A stretch of DNA of 64,000 bases from PXAP01 sp046483315. GTDB lineage: Bacteria > Bacteroidota > Bacteroidia > Bacteroidales > PUMT01. This document shows positions 44,208 through 52,950 of this stretch, one piece after another; the stretch's first letter is position 1, and each line of letters begins with the position of its first letter. The DNA is taken from assembly GCA_046483315.1 (NCBI GenBank), contig JAWODJ010000005.1, forward strand, positions 24,851-88,850, given 5' to 3'. The notes beneath the pieces were generated by a model that worked only from the letters and a program-made list of their open reading frames with translations, was not told where the DNA came from and searched no databases. The translations under genes and the position numbers were made by a program.

Positions 44208-44624
44208 ATGATATCAAAAGCCACGATATATAATATTGCACGGTTCTTTTTCCCGGCCTGGGCGATAGCTATAGTAGCCGTATCACTCACCCCCGGGGCC
44301 GGCATTGAAAGTCTGTCCTTTGGCGATCAGAGCTTCCGTATCGACTACCCCCTTCATGCAACGGCATTCTTTATACTGCCGGTTTCGGCATGGATGGCAT
44401 ACGGATACACTAAACGGGCATTAAGGCATCCGGGGTACAGAAAAGCTGTCCTGCTGTCACTTATCCTGGCTATAGCTTCAGAGTTCCTGCAGATTCCTGT
44501 ACCCGGCCGTGCCTTCAATGTTATGGATATAGTCTCCAATTTACTGGGTGTTGGCGGGGGAGTTGCGGCGGTATCGGTATTTACCCGCCTGTGGCAGGTC
44601 GGCAATACAGGTCAGGGCAGGTGA
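44208..44624 (+). CDS. VanZ-like membrane protein
   Basis: The 138-residue protein has four helices and the VanZ-like motifs YPLHATAFFILPVSAWMAYGY and ASEFLQIPVPGRAFNVMDIVSNLLG. The best-known member lowers teicoplanin susceptibility, but most homologues have no assigned function. It starts six bases after the HAD gene. Confidence 0.87.
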   Translation: MISKATIYNIARFFFPAWAIAIVAVSLTPGAGIESLSFGDQSFRIDYPLHATAFFILPVSAWMAYGYTKRALRHPGYRKAVLLSLILAIASEFLQIPVPGRAFNVMDIVSNLLGVGGGVAAVSVFTRLWQVGNTGQGR

Positions 44625-44647
44625 TAGCGGGATAAATCCAGGTTCAC

Positions 44648-46774
44648 TTATTTTTTATCCGCCCGGTTCCATTGCAGCAATATGCGTGCAATATTGGTCG
44701 CATGAGATGATATGATCCTGAGCATGGCCATCAGCTCAAGGTGTGTTTCTGAACTTCCTGCAGTCTCTTTGTTCTTCTGTTTCAGGCGTTCATAATGCTG
44801 CTTCTCAAATTCAAAGGCAATGCTCCGGTACTCTTTGTATTTCTGTTTCATCTCAAGGGCCTTTTCTATATTCACCTCGCTGAACACCTCCATGGCTTTT
44901 TGTATCAGCTTGCAGGTTTTTTCATGATAATGGATAAGTTCCTTTTTTCCTTCTTCACTGAAAGAACAGTCGCCGGCAAGCCAGCTCTCAGCCCTCCGGC
45001 ACATGGAAGAAGACACCACATCGGCTATCAGCTCCAGCTCCTTCACCGTATAGAGTATCTGGAAAGATTCGTTCATTCTCTCCTCCCTCGTCTCTTCACT
45101 GCCAATTTTTAAAAGATAGGCATTGATATGGTCCCGCAGGAAATCCACCTTTTGCTCCTTCATATCTATATCCTCAAGAAGTGCAGGATCCCTCGCAAGG
45201 AAAACGGGCATTATCGATTCAACCATATCCTGTACAACGCCTCCCATCCTGATCACCTCCTTTTTTGCCAGGTTCAGTGCCATAACAGGTGTCTTCAGCA
45301 TGCTCCCGTCAAGGTAATGGAGGTTGAAAGCAGGCTTTTCCTCCTTTTTCACGACAGGCATCATCCATTCGACAGTTTTAGCCAGCAACCCGGTAAAAGG
45401 AAGGACCAGCACAGCGACAAACACATTATACACTGTATGGGCATTGGCAATCTGCCTGGGTATCACCTCGGCCAGTGCAGCTATTTCGCCTGTGCCAGCA
45501 GCATCGCCGGGTGATATGCCGGCAATAAACAGGGCAAATGGTTTTATCCACCACACAAAAAGCAACACTCCGAAGACCTTAAAAAGGGTAACCGCAAGGG
45601 CCACCTTCCGGGCTTCACGGCCTGCCTTGATGCCGGCCAGAAGGGAGGTAACAGCAGTTCCAATATTGGCACCGAAAAGAAGCGGTATCGATGCCTCAAG
45701 GCTTATCAGGCCCTGCATGCCCAATATTATCATTATCCCCACAAAGGCCGAGCTGCTTTGAATAAGGGCAGTGAACAGTGTGCCCACCAGGATCCCCAGC
45801 AAAGGGTTTTCAAGCCTGAGAAGCATCTGTATAAAAGGGTCGTAGCTTCGAAGGGGGTACATAGCTTCCGACATGACATGCATGCCGAAAAAGAGTATCC
45901 CGAAACCCAGAAGTGCATCACCGGTATTTTTGTACTGTTCCTTACGGGACAAAGCCTGCATGGCAAAACCCACGGCCACAAAGAGCAGCGAAAAATCGGT
46001 CAGCCTGAACGCAATCAATTGTGCTGTAATGGTAGTTCCTATGGCTGCACCCAGAATGATCCCCAGAGTTTGCCTGAACCTCATAAGTCCGGCATTGACA
46101 AAACTAACCAGCATCACGTTGGTGGCACTGCTGCTTTGTATCACCATGGTGACGAAAGCACCCAGTCCCATCGCCTTAAACCGGTTATTGGTCATATTTC
46201 CAAGGATCGATCTCATCTTGTCGCCGGCCGACCTCAGCAACCCCCGGCTCATCACCTCCATTCCAAGAAGAAACAGCGCCAGTCCCCCAAAAAGTCCGAC
46301 AACCAGAAATACCAGCCAGTCCGCCTCCCGGGCAAAGATGGTGTAAAGCTGCACATTTTCGTCGGTGACGGACCGTATCCTTGCAATTAGCTGATATTCG
46401 CCCCCGGCTGTTCCCAGCCGGAAATTCACCTCCGCGATCCCTGCCGAATCGGCGGGAACCATTTTCCTGTCAAGCCGGTAGTCCCCACCTCCCGGCGGAT
46501 AACCGACAACCTCAAAAATAACGGGAATGCCTGTCACGGGTTCCGACTTCCGGTTCACCACTTTGGCCCTGACAGGTCTGACACGTTCACCGGCTTTCCC
46601 ATGCTGGCGGTCACCCGAAAAACCGGGCTCACCCGCTTTTTCAGGTTTGACGAGATAATAGGACTGCCCGTCCTGCAGTCCGCCAAAATCCATATCCGTT
46701 GCACCGGCAGGAAAACTTATTGCCCCTGTCAGCAGCAGAATAAATAAAAGATGTGTACCTCGCATTAAGATCAC
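44648..46774 (-). CDS. Na/Pi-cotransporter family protein with N-terminal Ig-like and C-terminal PhoU-like domains
   Basis: The 708-residue protein has a signal peptide (about 1-25), an Ig-like beta domain (about 45-145: VRPVRAKVVNRKSEPVTGIPVIFEV, then GIAEVNFRLGTAGGEYQL), two inverted Na_Pi_cotrans repeats with QSSSATNVMLVSF and QSSSAFVGIMIILG, and a helical PhoU-like tail (about 540-708). The QSSSA motifs are the substrate-site signature of the NptA/PNaS family. It moves phosphate with sodium. The exported N-terminal Ig-like domain is unusual for the family. Confidence 0.87.
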   Translation of the reverse strand: MILMRGTHLLFILLLTGAISFPAGATDMDFGGLQDGQSYYLVKPEKAGEPGFSGDRQHGKAGERVRPVRAKVVNRKSEPVTGIPVIFEVVGYPPGGGDYRLDRKMVPADSAGIAEVNFRLGTAGGEYQLIARIRSVTDENVQLYTIFAREADWLVFLVVGLFGGLALFLLGMEVMSRGLLRSAGDKMRSILGNMTNNRFKAMGLGAFVTMVIQSSSATNVMLVSFVNAGLMRFRQTLGIILGAAIGTTITAQLIAFRLTDFSLLFVAVGFAMQALSRKEQYKNTGDALLGFGILFFGMHVMSEAMYPLRSYDPFIQMLLRLENPLLGILVGTLFTALIQSSSAFVGIMIILGMQGLISLEASIPLLFGANIGTAVTSLLAGIKAGREARKVALAVTLFKVFGVLLFVWWIKPFALFIAGISPGDAAGTGEIAALAEVIPRQIANAHTVYNVFVAVLVLPFTGLLAKTVEWMMPVVKKEEKPAFNLHYLDGSMLKTPVMALNLAKKEVIRMGGVVQDMVESIMPVFLARDPALLEDIDMKEQKVDFLRDHINAYLLKIGSEETREERMNESFQILYTVKELELIADVVSSSMCRRAESWLAGDCSFSEEGKKELIHYHEKTCKLIQKAMEVFSEVNIEKALEMKQKYKEYRSIAFEFEKQHYERLKQKNKETAGSSETHLELMAMLRIISSHATNIARILLQWNRADKK

Positions 46775-46862
46775 ACGGCTGATAGTTTTACATTATAAAA
46801 ATAGTGCATAAAACCCTGCCGGCAATGTAAAGAGGCAAAAAATATCCAAAGAAGTCAGATAC

Positions 46863-48155
46863 CTACAGGTTGAAAGCCTCCCTGATCCTCTCCACCTCGT
46901 CAAGCTTTTCCCAGGCAAACATCTCAACCATCTTGAAGTAGCGCTGCACACCGTCAATAACCTTTGAATATGTTTCATCATCCTGGTAATAGACCTCTAT
47001 CTCGGCCGAATGGGGGGTACGGCCAAAATGGCCATATACGGCTGTAGCTGCAAAAACCGGATTCCTCAGTCCGAAACGTCCTATAATGGCATACGGGCGC
47101 AGGTCAAACAGCTTTCTGACACGGGATGCTATTTCATCATCACTCATATCTACCGCCGCGGTGCCATAGGTGTTTATGTATATTCCGACCGGTTCAGGCA
47201 CACCTATGGCATAGGCCACCTGCACGAGAACTTCAGAGGCCACACCCCCGGCCACAAGGTTCTTTGCAATATGCCTTACTGCATATGCCGCCGAACGGTC
47301 CACCTTCGAGGCATCCTTGCCGGAAAAGGCACCGCCGCCATGAGCTCCCTTACCCCCGTAAGTGTCGACAATGATCTTTCTGCCCGTCAGTCCGGTATCT
47401 CCGTGCGGACCCCCGATCACAAATTTGCCCGTAGGGTTTACCAGAAGCCTGTACCCGTTATCAAACAGCTGTCGTATATTTGCCGACAACTCCTCCGATC
47501 TTTTCACCCTTGGAATGAGTATGCTTTTTATATCCTCCTCTATACGTTTCTGCATTGCAGCGTCAGATTCCCCGAAAGGGTCATGCTGTGTGGATATAAC
47601 GATGGTATCCAGTTTTACGGCCACGTTATTGTCATCATACATAACCGTTACCTGGGCCTTGGAGTCGGGACGCAGATAGGTCATCTGTTTCCCCTCGTGC
47701 CGTATGGCAGCAAGCTCCTGCAGCAACATATGTGACAGCTCAACCGGCAGGGGCATATAGTTCTCCATCTCCTTTACCGCATAGCCGAACATCATCCCCT
47801 GGTCGCCGGCCCCCTGGTTTTCGCATTTGTCGCGCTCCACGCCCTGGCTGATGTCGGGGCTCTGTTCATGTATGCACGATATCACTCCGCAGGATTCCGC
47901 CTCAAACTTATAGTCCGATCTTACATACCCTATACGCCGGACCGTTTCCCTGGCCACCTTTTGAATATCCACATAACCTTCGGTTTTCACTTCGCCGCCG
48001 CAAACTATCAGTCCGGTTGTTACAAGCGTTTCGCAAGCAACCTTTGAGCCGGGGTCATGCCTCAGGAACTCATCAAGCAGCGCGTCGGATATCTGATCGG
48101 CTATCTTATCCGGATGTCCTTCCGACACCGATTCAGAAGTAAATAAATAAGCCAT
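46863..48155 (-). CDS. metK: S-adenosylmethionine synthetase
   Basis: The 430-residue enzyme makes SAM from methionine and ATP. It has the family motifs FTSESVSEGHPDKIADQISDA, GAGDQGMMFGYA (residues near 127), GGPHGDTGLTGRKI and GGGAFSGKDASKVDRSAAY. Length is slightly above the E. coli protein (384), as usual for Bacteroidota. The leader carries a SAM-II riboswitch and a phylum-type promoter, so it is probably repressed by its own product. Confidence 0.97.
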   Translation of the reverse strand: MAYLFTSESVSEGHPDKIADQISDALLDEFLRHDPGSKVACETLVTTGLIVCGGEVKTEGYVDIQKVARETVRRIGYVRSDYKFEAESCGVISCIHEQSPDISQGVERDKCENQGAGDQGMMFGYAVKEMENYMPLPVELSHMLLQELAAIRHEGKQMTYLRPDSKAQVTVMYDDNNVAVKLDTIVISTQHDPFGESDAAMQKRIEEDIKSILIPRVKRSEELSANIRQLFDNGYRLLVNPTGKFVIGGPHGDTGLTGRKIIVDTYGGKGAHGGGAFSGKDASKVDRSAAYAVRHIAKNLVAGGVASEVLVQVAYAIGVPEPVGIYINTYGTAAVDMSDDEIASRVRKLFDLRPYAIIGRFGLRNPVFAATAVYGHFGRTPHSAEIEVYYQDDETYSKVIDGVQRYFKMVEMFAWEKLDEVERIREAFNL

Positions 48156-48219
48156 TGTTTATTATATTTAGATAATTATTAAAAGGGGGGGACCTGGGAG
48201 ATTGTATGCAGAATGGAAA

Positions 48220-48270
48220 TACATTTTAGCATTTTTTTCTGTGGTTGCAATCAGTCAAATCCTTCCACCA
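48220..48270 (-). promoter_or_regulatory. SAM-II (SAM-alpha) riboswitch in the metK leader
   Basis: The minus strand, read from 48270, has a stem arm TGGTGG, a loop with GATTTGAC and TTGCAA, the closing arm CCAC, an A-rich linker and then TGCTAAAA. This matches the SAM-II order: P1 stem, GAUUU-AAC, UUGCAA, P1', A-rich strand, GCUAAA. The length (about 51 bases) equals the known aptamer. Promoter TTTG-N20-TACTTTTG ends 15 bases upstream, so the aptamer lies at the very 5' end of the transcript. The aptamer ends about 65 bases before the metK ATG, farther than in many known examples. Covariance-model scoring was not possible here. Confidence 0.83.
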
Positions 48271-48284
48271 TGAATTAAGAACCC

Positions 48285-48316
48285 CAAAAGTAAATAATAT
48301 TTGCATTCATCACAAA
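48285..48316 (-). promoter_or_regulatory. metK: metK promoter
   Basis: On the minus strand TTTG (48313-48316) is followed by 20 bases and then TACTTTTG (48285-48292), a full match to the Bacteroidota consensus. Transcription would start near 48278, eight bases before the riboswitch aptamer. Confidence 0.65.
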
Positions 48317-48323
48317 TATTTTT

Positions 48324-49232
48324 TTACCTGGTCAGTTCACGAAAGATGCTTTCAAGATTTTTCTCCTCTTTCTGCAAGGCCAGGACGGCGATATTATTCT
48401 TTACGGCAAACCCGAACACTCCTGCGCGGATATCATCATCACCAATGCTCTCGATCAGCCAGTGCCTGTCTTTTACCATCACTACCTTCCCGGCACCGGG
48501 AATTTCCATAAGCTCTTCACTGCTCACATCACTGTCAAACTCAACAGCCACCGTCTGCCGTTTCAATCCCTTCCCTGCATAAAGATCCTCACTGCTCTCA
48601 TCTGCCACTATCCTGCCCTCCTTGATAATTATTATCCTGTCACATATAGCTTCCACCTCCTGCATAATATGTGTCGACAGCATAACGGTCTTTTCCTTCC
48701 CTGCCGCAGCAATCAGTCCCCGTATCTCCACTATCTGGTTAGGATCAAGTCCGCCGGTCGGCTCATCGAGTATCAACACATCGGGGTCATTAACCAGTGC
48801 CTGCGCCAGTCCCACTCTCTGTCTGTAACCTTTGGAGAGGGAGCCTATCTTTTTATGGCGCTCGTCACCCAGGCCGGTTGCCTCTATAAGCTCCTCCACC
48901 CTCTTTTTTGTGTTCCGTATCTTATAGAGTCTCGCAACGAAACCCAGGTATTCACTAACGTACATATCGGTGTACAGAGGGTTGTTCTCGGGAAGATAGC
49001 CTGTTCTTTCCCTCACCCTGAGCGAATCCTCCATAACATCAACACCGTTAACCAGCACTTTCCCCGATGTGGCGGGTATGATCCCGGTTATAATGCGCAT
49101 CATAGTGGTTTTCCCGGCACCGTTGGGACCAAGGAAGCCAAGCACCTCTCCGTTGTCAATATCAAATGAAACATCATCAAGCGCAAACTGGCTTCCGAAC
49201 ATTTTTGTCACATTCCTAACCTTAACAGGCAT
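48324..49232 (-). CDS. gldA: ABC transporter ATP-binding protein GldA-type
   Basis: The 302-residue ATPase opens with VRNVTKMFGSQFALDDVSF, has Walker A GPNGAGKTTMMRII (about residues 35-48), signature LSKGYRQRVGLAQAL and Walker B DVLILDEPTGGLDPNQ. LPENNPLYTDMYVSEYLGF fits GldA. In Flavobacterium, GldA works with GldF and GldG in gliding; neither partner is adjacent here, so membrane subunits must be elsewhere if it works that way. It is just upstream of metK, separated by 168 bases that hold the metK control region. Confidence 0.86.
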   Translation of the reverse strand: MPVKVRNVTKMFGSQFALDDVSFDIDNGEVLGFLGPNGAGKTTMMRIITGIIPATSGKVLVNGVDVMEDSLRVRERTGYLPENNPLYTDMYVSEYLGFVARLYKIRNTKKRVEELIEATGLGDERHKKIGSLSKGYRQRVGLAQALVNDPDVLILDEPTGGLDPNQIVEIRGLIAAAGKEKTVMLSTHIMQEVEAICDRIIIIKEGRIVADESSEDLYAGKGLKRQTVAVEFDSDVSSEELMEIPGAGKVVMVKDRHWLIESIGDDDIRAGVFGFAVKNNIAVLALQKEEKNLESIFRELTR

Positions 49233-49390
49233 AAGATAAATTTTTCATTTCTGCGGCTAAATTATAAAATTCCTGTCAGAGTTGGATTTTTACAGCATTT
49301 TTTCCTAAATTGACTGACACCGGCACAGTCCGGCACGAGGGAGTGTACCTGCTCCCTCATTATATTGTAATCACCTTAAAACCAGTTATT

Positions 49391-50278
49391 ATGATAGATC
49401 TCAGCAGGATTACTGCCACTCCCGGGAGCACCATCCGCCTCAGGGATTATGACACCGGTTATACCGGTAACTTCAGCACTCCTAAAGAGGCCCGCAAAAT
49501 GCTGAAAAAAGATGTTAAAAGAACCGCAAAGCTGCAGGATATGCTTTATGCATACAGCCGGAATTCTATCCTGATAATTTTTCAGGCGATGGATGCTGCA
49601 GGCAAGGATGGCACAATCAAACATGTAATGTCGGGCATCAATCCCCAGGGATGCCAGGTATTCAGCTTCAAGACCCCTTCGTCAGAAGAGCTGGAACACG
49701 ACTTTTTGTGGCGCACAACAAAGCGGATGCCGGAAAGAGGCCGTATAGGCATATTCAACCGCTCCTATTACGAAGAGGTGCTTATCACCAGGGTGCACCC
49801 GGAGTTTCTGCTCAAACAGAATATTCCCGGCATTTACGGCACAGACGACATAGATGAAACTTTCTGGGAAAAGCGGTACATGCATATCAACAATTTTGAG
49901 AAGCAGCAGACCGACAGCGGCACCGTCATACTGAAATTTTTTCTGCATCTGTCCAAAGAGGAGCAGAAAAACAGGTTCCTTTCCCGCATCAACAATAAAA
50001 AAAAGAACTGGAAGTTCACCATCAACGACATACAGGAAAGAAGAAAGTGGAATTCCTACCAGGAGGCCTTTGAAAAGGCTATAAACAAAACCTCAACGGA
50101 CTGGGCTCCATGGTACATTATTCCGGCCGACCACAAATGGTTCATGCGCACGGCCGTATGTGACATTCTGGTGCAGACTCTCGAAAACCTTGACCTGAAA
50201 TACCCGGAAGCAGGACACGAAAGCAGGAAGAGGCTGCAGGAGGCAAAGGAGTTGCTCCTGAAAGAGAATGACAGTTAA
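49391..50278 (+). CDS. ppk2: polyphosphate kinase 2 family protein
   Basis: The 295-residue protein has the PPK2 Walker A FQAMDAAGKDGTIKHVMSG (about residues 62-80), the lid/catalytic IGIFNRSYYEEVLITRVHP and a C-terminal DHKWFMRTAVCDIL. It transfers phosphate between polyphosphate and nucleotides; class (ADP or AMP specific) is not certain from sequence alone. The ATG at 49391 is the natural start; the frame is open from a TTG at 49310. A hairpin follows the stop. Confidence 0.9.
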   Translation: MIDLSRITATPGSTIRLRDYDTGYTGNFSTPKEARKMLKKDVKRTAKLQDMLYAYSRNSILIIFQAMDAAGKDGTIKHVMSGINPQGCQVFSFKTPSSEELEHDFLWRTTKRMPERGRIGIFNRSYYEEVLITRVHPEFLLKQNIPGIYGTDDIDETFWEKRYMHINNFEKQQTDSGTVILKFFLHLSKEEQKNRFLSRINNKKKNWKFTINDIQERRKWNSYQEAFEKAINKTSTDWAPWYIIPADHKWFMRTAVCDILVQTLENLDLKYPEAGHESRKRLQEAKELLLKENDS

Positions 50279-50291
50279 CAGTCTCTTATAA

Positions 50292-50323
50292 CAGTGCCCC
50301 CGGCATCAATGCCGGGGGCACTG
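50292..50323. terminator. GC-rich inverted repeat between ppk2 and the Usp gene
   Basis: CAGTGCCCCCGGCAT and ATGCCGGGGGCACTG are exact reverse complements separated by CA, giving a 13-base or longer stem. There is no long T run after it, so it is terminator-like and bidirectional between two convergent genes; other hairpin roles are possible. Confidence 0.6.
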
Positions 50324-50378
50324 CTGATATCTTCAATGCCGGAAAAAGGTTTCATTCACATTCCCAAACAGTTGCCTT

Positions 50379-51224
50379 TCAATACATTACCGAGCTAATA
50401 GACGAAACCCCCACATGGGGATTCACTGCCATAACAGGTATTTTGGCGGTGTTGGCTATTATCTCCTGCTCAGGCAGCCCAAGCATAAAGTCCGTTACAT
50501 CTATTCCCTTTGTGATGGTTATAATTATCAGGTCGGCATTTATCTTCTGAGCGAAAGCAATGGTGTCTTTTGCAAATTTACCCGCCTTTTCGCCTGTATG
50601 AACCTGGTAATCAATATTGTTCTGAATAAGGTAACGTGTTGCGAAATTGAGATTCGTATTTATCTTCCTGAGAATGGACTTATCATGAATAGGCGGCTTG
50701 AAAATATGTATCTTCGAATTGAAATATTTTCCCAGGTAGATAGCCCAGTAAAGTTTTTCCCTTGTCTCGGCCTTGAAATCGATAGGGAACACTATATCAG
50801 TAAAACGGTGCTTATCTGAAGGTTTATCCTGCACAACCAAAAACGGAACCTTGCTCTTCACAATAACCTTAAGTGCCCAGCTACCGGTAAATTTCTGCAT
50901 TCCCTTTACGCCGTGCGTGCCCATTATTACCATTCTGGATTCTTTATCCGAAGCATATTTACCAATGGTATTGAAAATTGTTCCAACCAGGATCTCGTAA
51001 TTGATTTTTATCTTGTTTTTTTCATAAAAGCCATCGCATACCAGGGAAAGCTTTTTCATAGCTTCCTCCTTTTTCTGCTCCACATCCGACCTGTCTTCCA
51101 CTACATGCAGCAGCCTGACAGGGGAGTCGGTATATTTTGATATTCGCAGGGCATGAGCCAGCGCATTTTCCGCCACCGGGGTGAAATCATACGCCACAAG
51201 AAGTTCTTTTTCTGCTTTTTCCAT
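50379..51224 (-). CDS. tandem-domain universal stress protein (UspA family)
   Basis: The 281-residue protein has two Usp domains. The first (about residues 5-145) includes VAYDFTPVAENALAHALR and the ATP-loop region VIMGTHGVKGMQKFTGS; the second (about 150-270) has VFPIDFKAETREKLYWAI and DLIIITITKGIDVTDFMLG with a weaker loop. Such proteins bind ATP and help in stress survival. The asparagine-tRNA ligase gene is divergent, with 205 bases between. Confidence 0.87.
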   Translation of the reverse strand: MEKAEKELLVAYDFTPVAENALAHALRISKYTDSPVRLLHVVEDRSDVEQKKEEAMKKLSLVCDGFYEKNKIKINYEILVGTIFNTIGKYASDKESRMVIMGTHGVKGMQKFTGSWALKVIVKSKVPFLVVQDKPSDKHRFTDIVFPIDFKAETREKLYWAIYLGKYFNSKIHIFKPPIHDKSILRKINTNLNFATRYLIQNNIDYQVHTGEKAGKFAKDTIAFAQKINADLIIITITKGIDVTDFMLGLPEQEIIANTAKIPVMAVNPHVGVSSISSVMY

Positions 51225-51391
51225 AAGATAGTGATTTTAGTAATAATGAAAGGTTATAAATTTATGGATTTTTTTTCAAAATAAAAATATGATTGAATTT
51301 TTTAATCCAAAATACCCGGATGCAGATCATCATAACTGCAGGCAGGGAAAAAATATGCCGTGACAGTTCAGTGATATGACATCAAAAATCG

Positions 51392-51399
51392 TATTTTTG
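51392..51399 (+). promoter_or_regulatory. asnS: candidate -7 box of asnS
   Basis: TATTTTTG, an exact TAnnTTTG match, 31 bases before the asnS ATG. No clear -33 TTG at 19-20 bases. Confidence 0.4.
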
Positions 51400-51429
51400 C
51401 ACAACATATCAGAATCAACATCATAAAAA

Positions 51430-52827
51430 ATGAGTATCAAAAGCAGAACTAAAGTCCGCGCAGCAATGTCATCCACCGATCCTGACAAAGAGATCACCGT
51501 AAAGGGCTGGGTCAGGACCCGCAGGGGCAACAAAAATATTGCCTTTATAGCCCTCAACGACGGCTCCACCATCAAAAACATCCAGATAGTGGCCGATGTG
51601 CCGGACTTCCCGGAAGAGATCCTCAGGCAGGTTACCACAGGAGCCTGTATATCGGTCACCGGAACACTCACTCCGTCTCCTGGCAGCGGACAGAGTGTAG
51701 AGATAAAAGCCCGCTCAATAGAGCTCTACGGAGCTGCCGATCCGGGCAGTTACCCGTTGCAGAAGAAAGGCCACTCACTTGAGTTTTTAAGAGAGATTGC
51801 CCATCTGAGGCCCCGCACCAACACCTTCGGTGCTATCCTGAGGCTCCGGCATGCAATGTCATATGCAATTCATAAATATTTCAATGACAACGGCTTTTAT
51901 TATATTCACACACCCATCATTACAGGGTCTGATGCCGAAGGGGCAGGGGAGATGTTCAGGGTAACCACCCTCGACATGCTCAACCCCCCCAGAACAGATG
52001 AAGGTAAGATCAATTACCAGGAGGATTTTTTCGGCAGGGAGACCAACCTCACCGTATCGGGCCAGCTTGAAGGGGAGCTTGGTGCACTGGCCCTGTCTGA
52101 AGTCTATACCTTCGGACCCACTTTCCGTGCGGAAAACTCCAACACACCCAGGCATCTGGCTGAATTCTGGATGATTGAGCCGGAGATGGCCTTTTACGAT
52201 ATAGACGACAACATGGACCTGGCCGAGGACTTCCTCAAGTACCTGGTAGTGTATGTACTGGAGCATTGCGCCGAAGACCTGCAGTTTCTTAACAACATGT
52301 ATGACAAGCAGCTGCTTGAAAAGCTCAACATGGTTATCGGCTCGGACTTTGTCAGGATAGCCTATACCGAGGCCATTGACATACTGAATGCTTCAGGTGT
52401 GAAGTTCGAGTTTCCCACCGGGTGGGGATCAGACCTTCAGTCTGAACATGAAAGGTTTCTTGTTGAGAAACATTTCAAAAAGCCCGTTATCATCACCGGT
52501 TATCCCGCTGCGATAAAGGCATTTTACATGAAGCAGAACAACGACGGCAGGACAGTTCGCGCCATGGATGTGCTCTTTCCCGGGATCGGCGAGATAGTTG
52601 GAGGGTCACAGCGTGAGGAGGACCTGCAGAAACTGGAAAGCCGGATAACCGAACTGAATATCCCCCGCGAAGAGCTGTGGTGGTACCTCGACACCCGCCG
52701 CTTTGGCACTGCCCCGCATGCAGGGTTCGGACTGGGGTTTGAGAGAATGATGCTGTTTATAACAGGAATGAGTAATATAAGGGATGTTATTCCCTTCCCG
52801 AGAACACCGAAAAGTGCAGAATTTTAA
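51430..52827 (+). CDS. asnS: asparaginyl-tRNA synthetase
   Basis: The 465-residue class IIb enzyme has an N-terminal OB-fold (TVKGWVRTRRGNKNIAFIAL), motif 2 FRAENSNTPRHLAEFWMIEPEMAF split across the catalytic core, and motif 3 GFGLGFERMMLFITGM. The HxxxFWMIEPE context separates AsnRS from AspRS. It charges tRNA-Asn with asparagine. The rpoN gene follows by about 120 bases with its own promoter. Confidence 0.96.
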   Translation: MSIKSRTKVRAAMSSTDPDKEITVKGWVRTRRGNKNIAFIALNDGSTIKNIQIVADVPDFPEEILRQVTTGACISVTGTLTPSPGSGQSVEIKARSIELYGAADPGSYPLQKKGHSLEFLREIAHLRPRTNTFGAILRLRHAMSYAIHKYFNDNGFYYIHTPIITGSDAEGAGEMFRVTTLDMLNPPRTDEGKINYQEDFFGRETNLTVSGQLEGELGALALSEVYTFGPTFRAENSNTPRHLAEFWMIEPEMAFYDIDDNMDLAEDFLKYLVVYVLEHCAEDLQFLNNMYDKQLLEKLNMVIGSDFVRIAYTEAIDILNASGVKFEFPTGWGSDLQSEHERFLVEKHFKKPVIITGYPAAIKAFYMKQNNDGRTVRAMDVLFPGIGEIVGGSQREEDLQKLESRITELNIPREELWWYLDTRRFGTAPHAGFGLGFERMMLFITGMSNIRDVIPFPRTPKSAEF

Positions 52828-52857
52828 TGCCCCGCAGGCATGGGAAAAAATAACAGG

Positions 52858-52888
52858 TTTGCAGCAAACGGTTTACAGGATAAATTTG
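52858..52888 (+). promoter_or_regulatory. rpoN: rpoN promoter
   Basis: TTTG (52858-52861), 19 bases, then TAAATTTG (52881-52888): full match to the Bacteroidota TTTG-N19-TAnnTTTG consensus. Start would be near 52895; the leader of about 56 bases contains a small CCGGC/GCCGG hairpin. Confidence 0.62.
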
Positions 52889-52950
52889 TAAATTGCCGGC
52901 ATGTGGCCGGGGTTTAATCTCAGACCTTAAAGGGACAGAAAAAAAGCATT

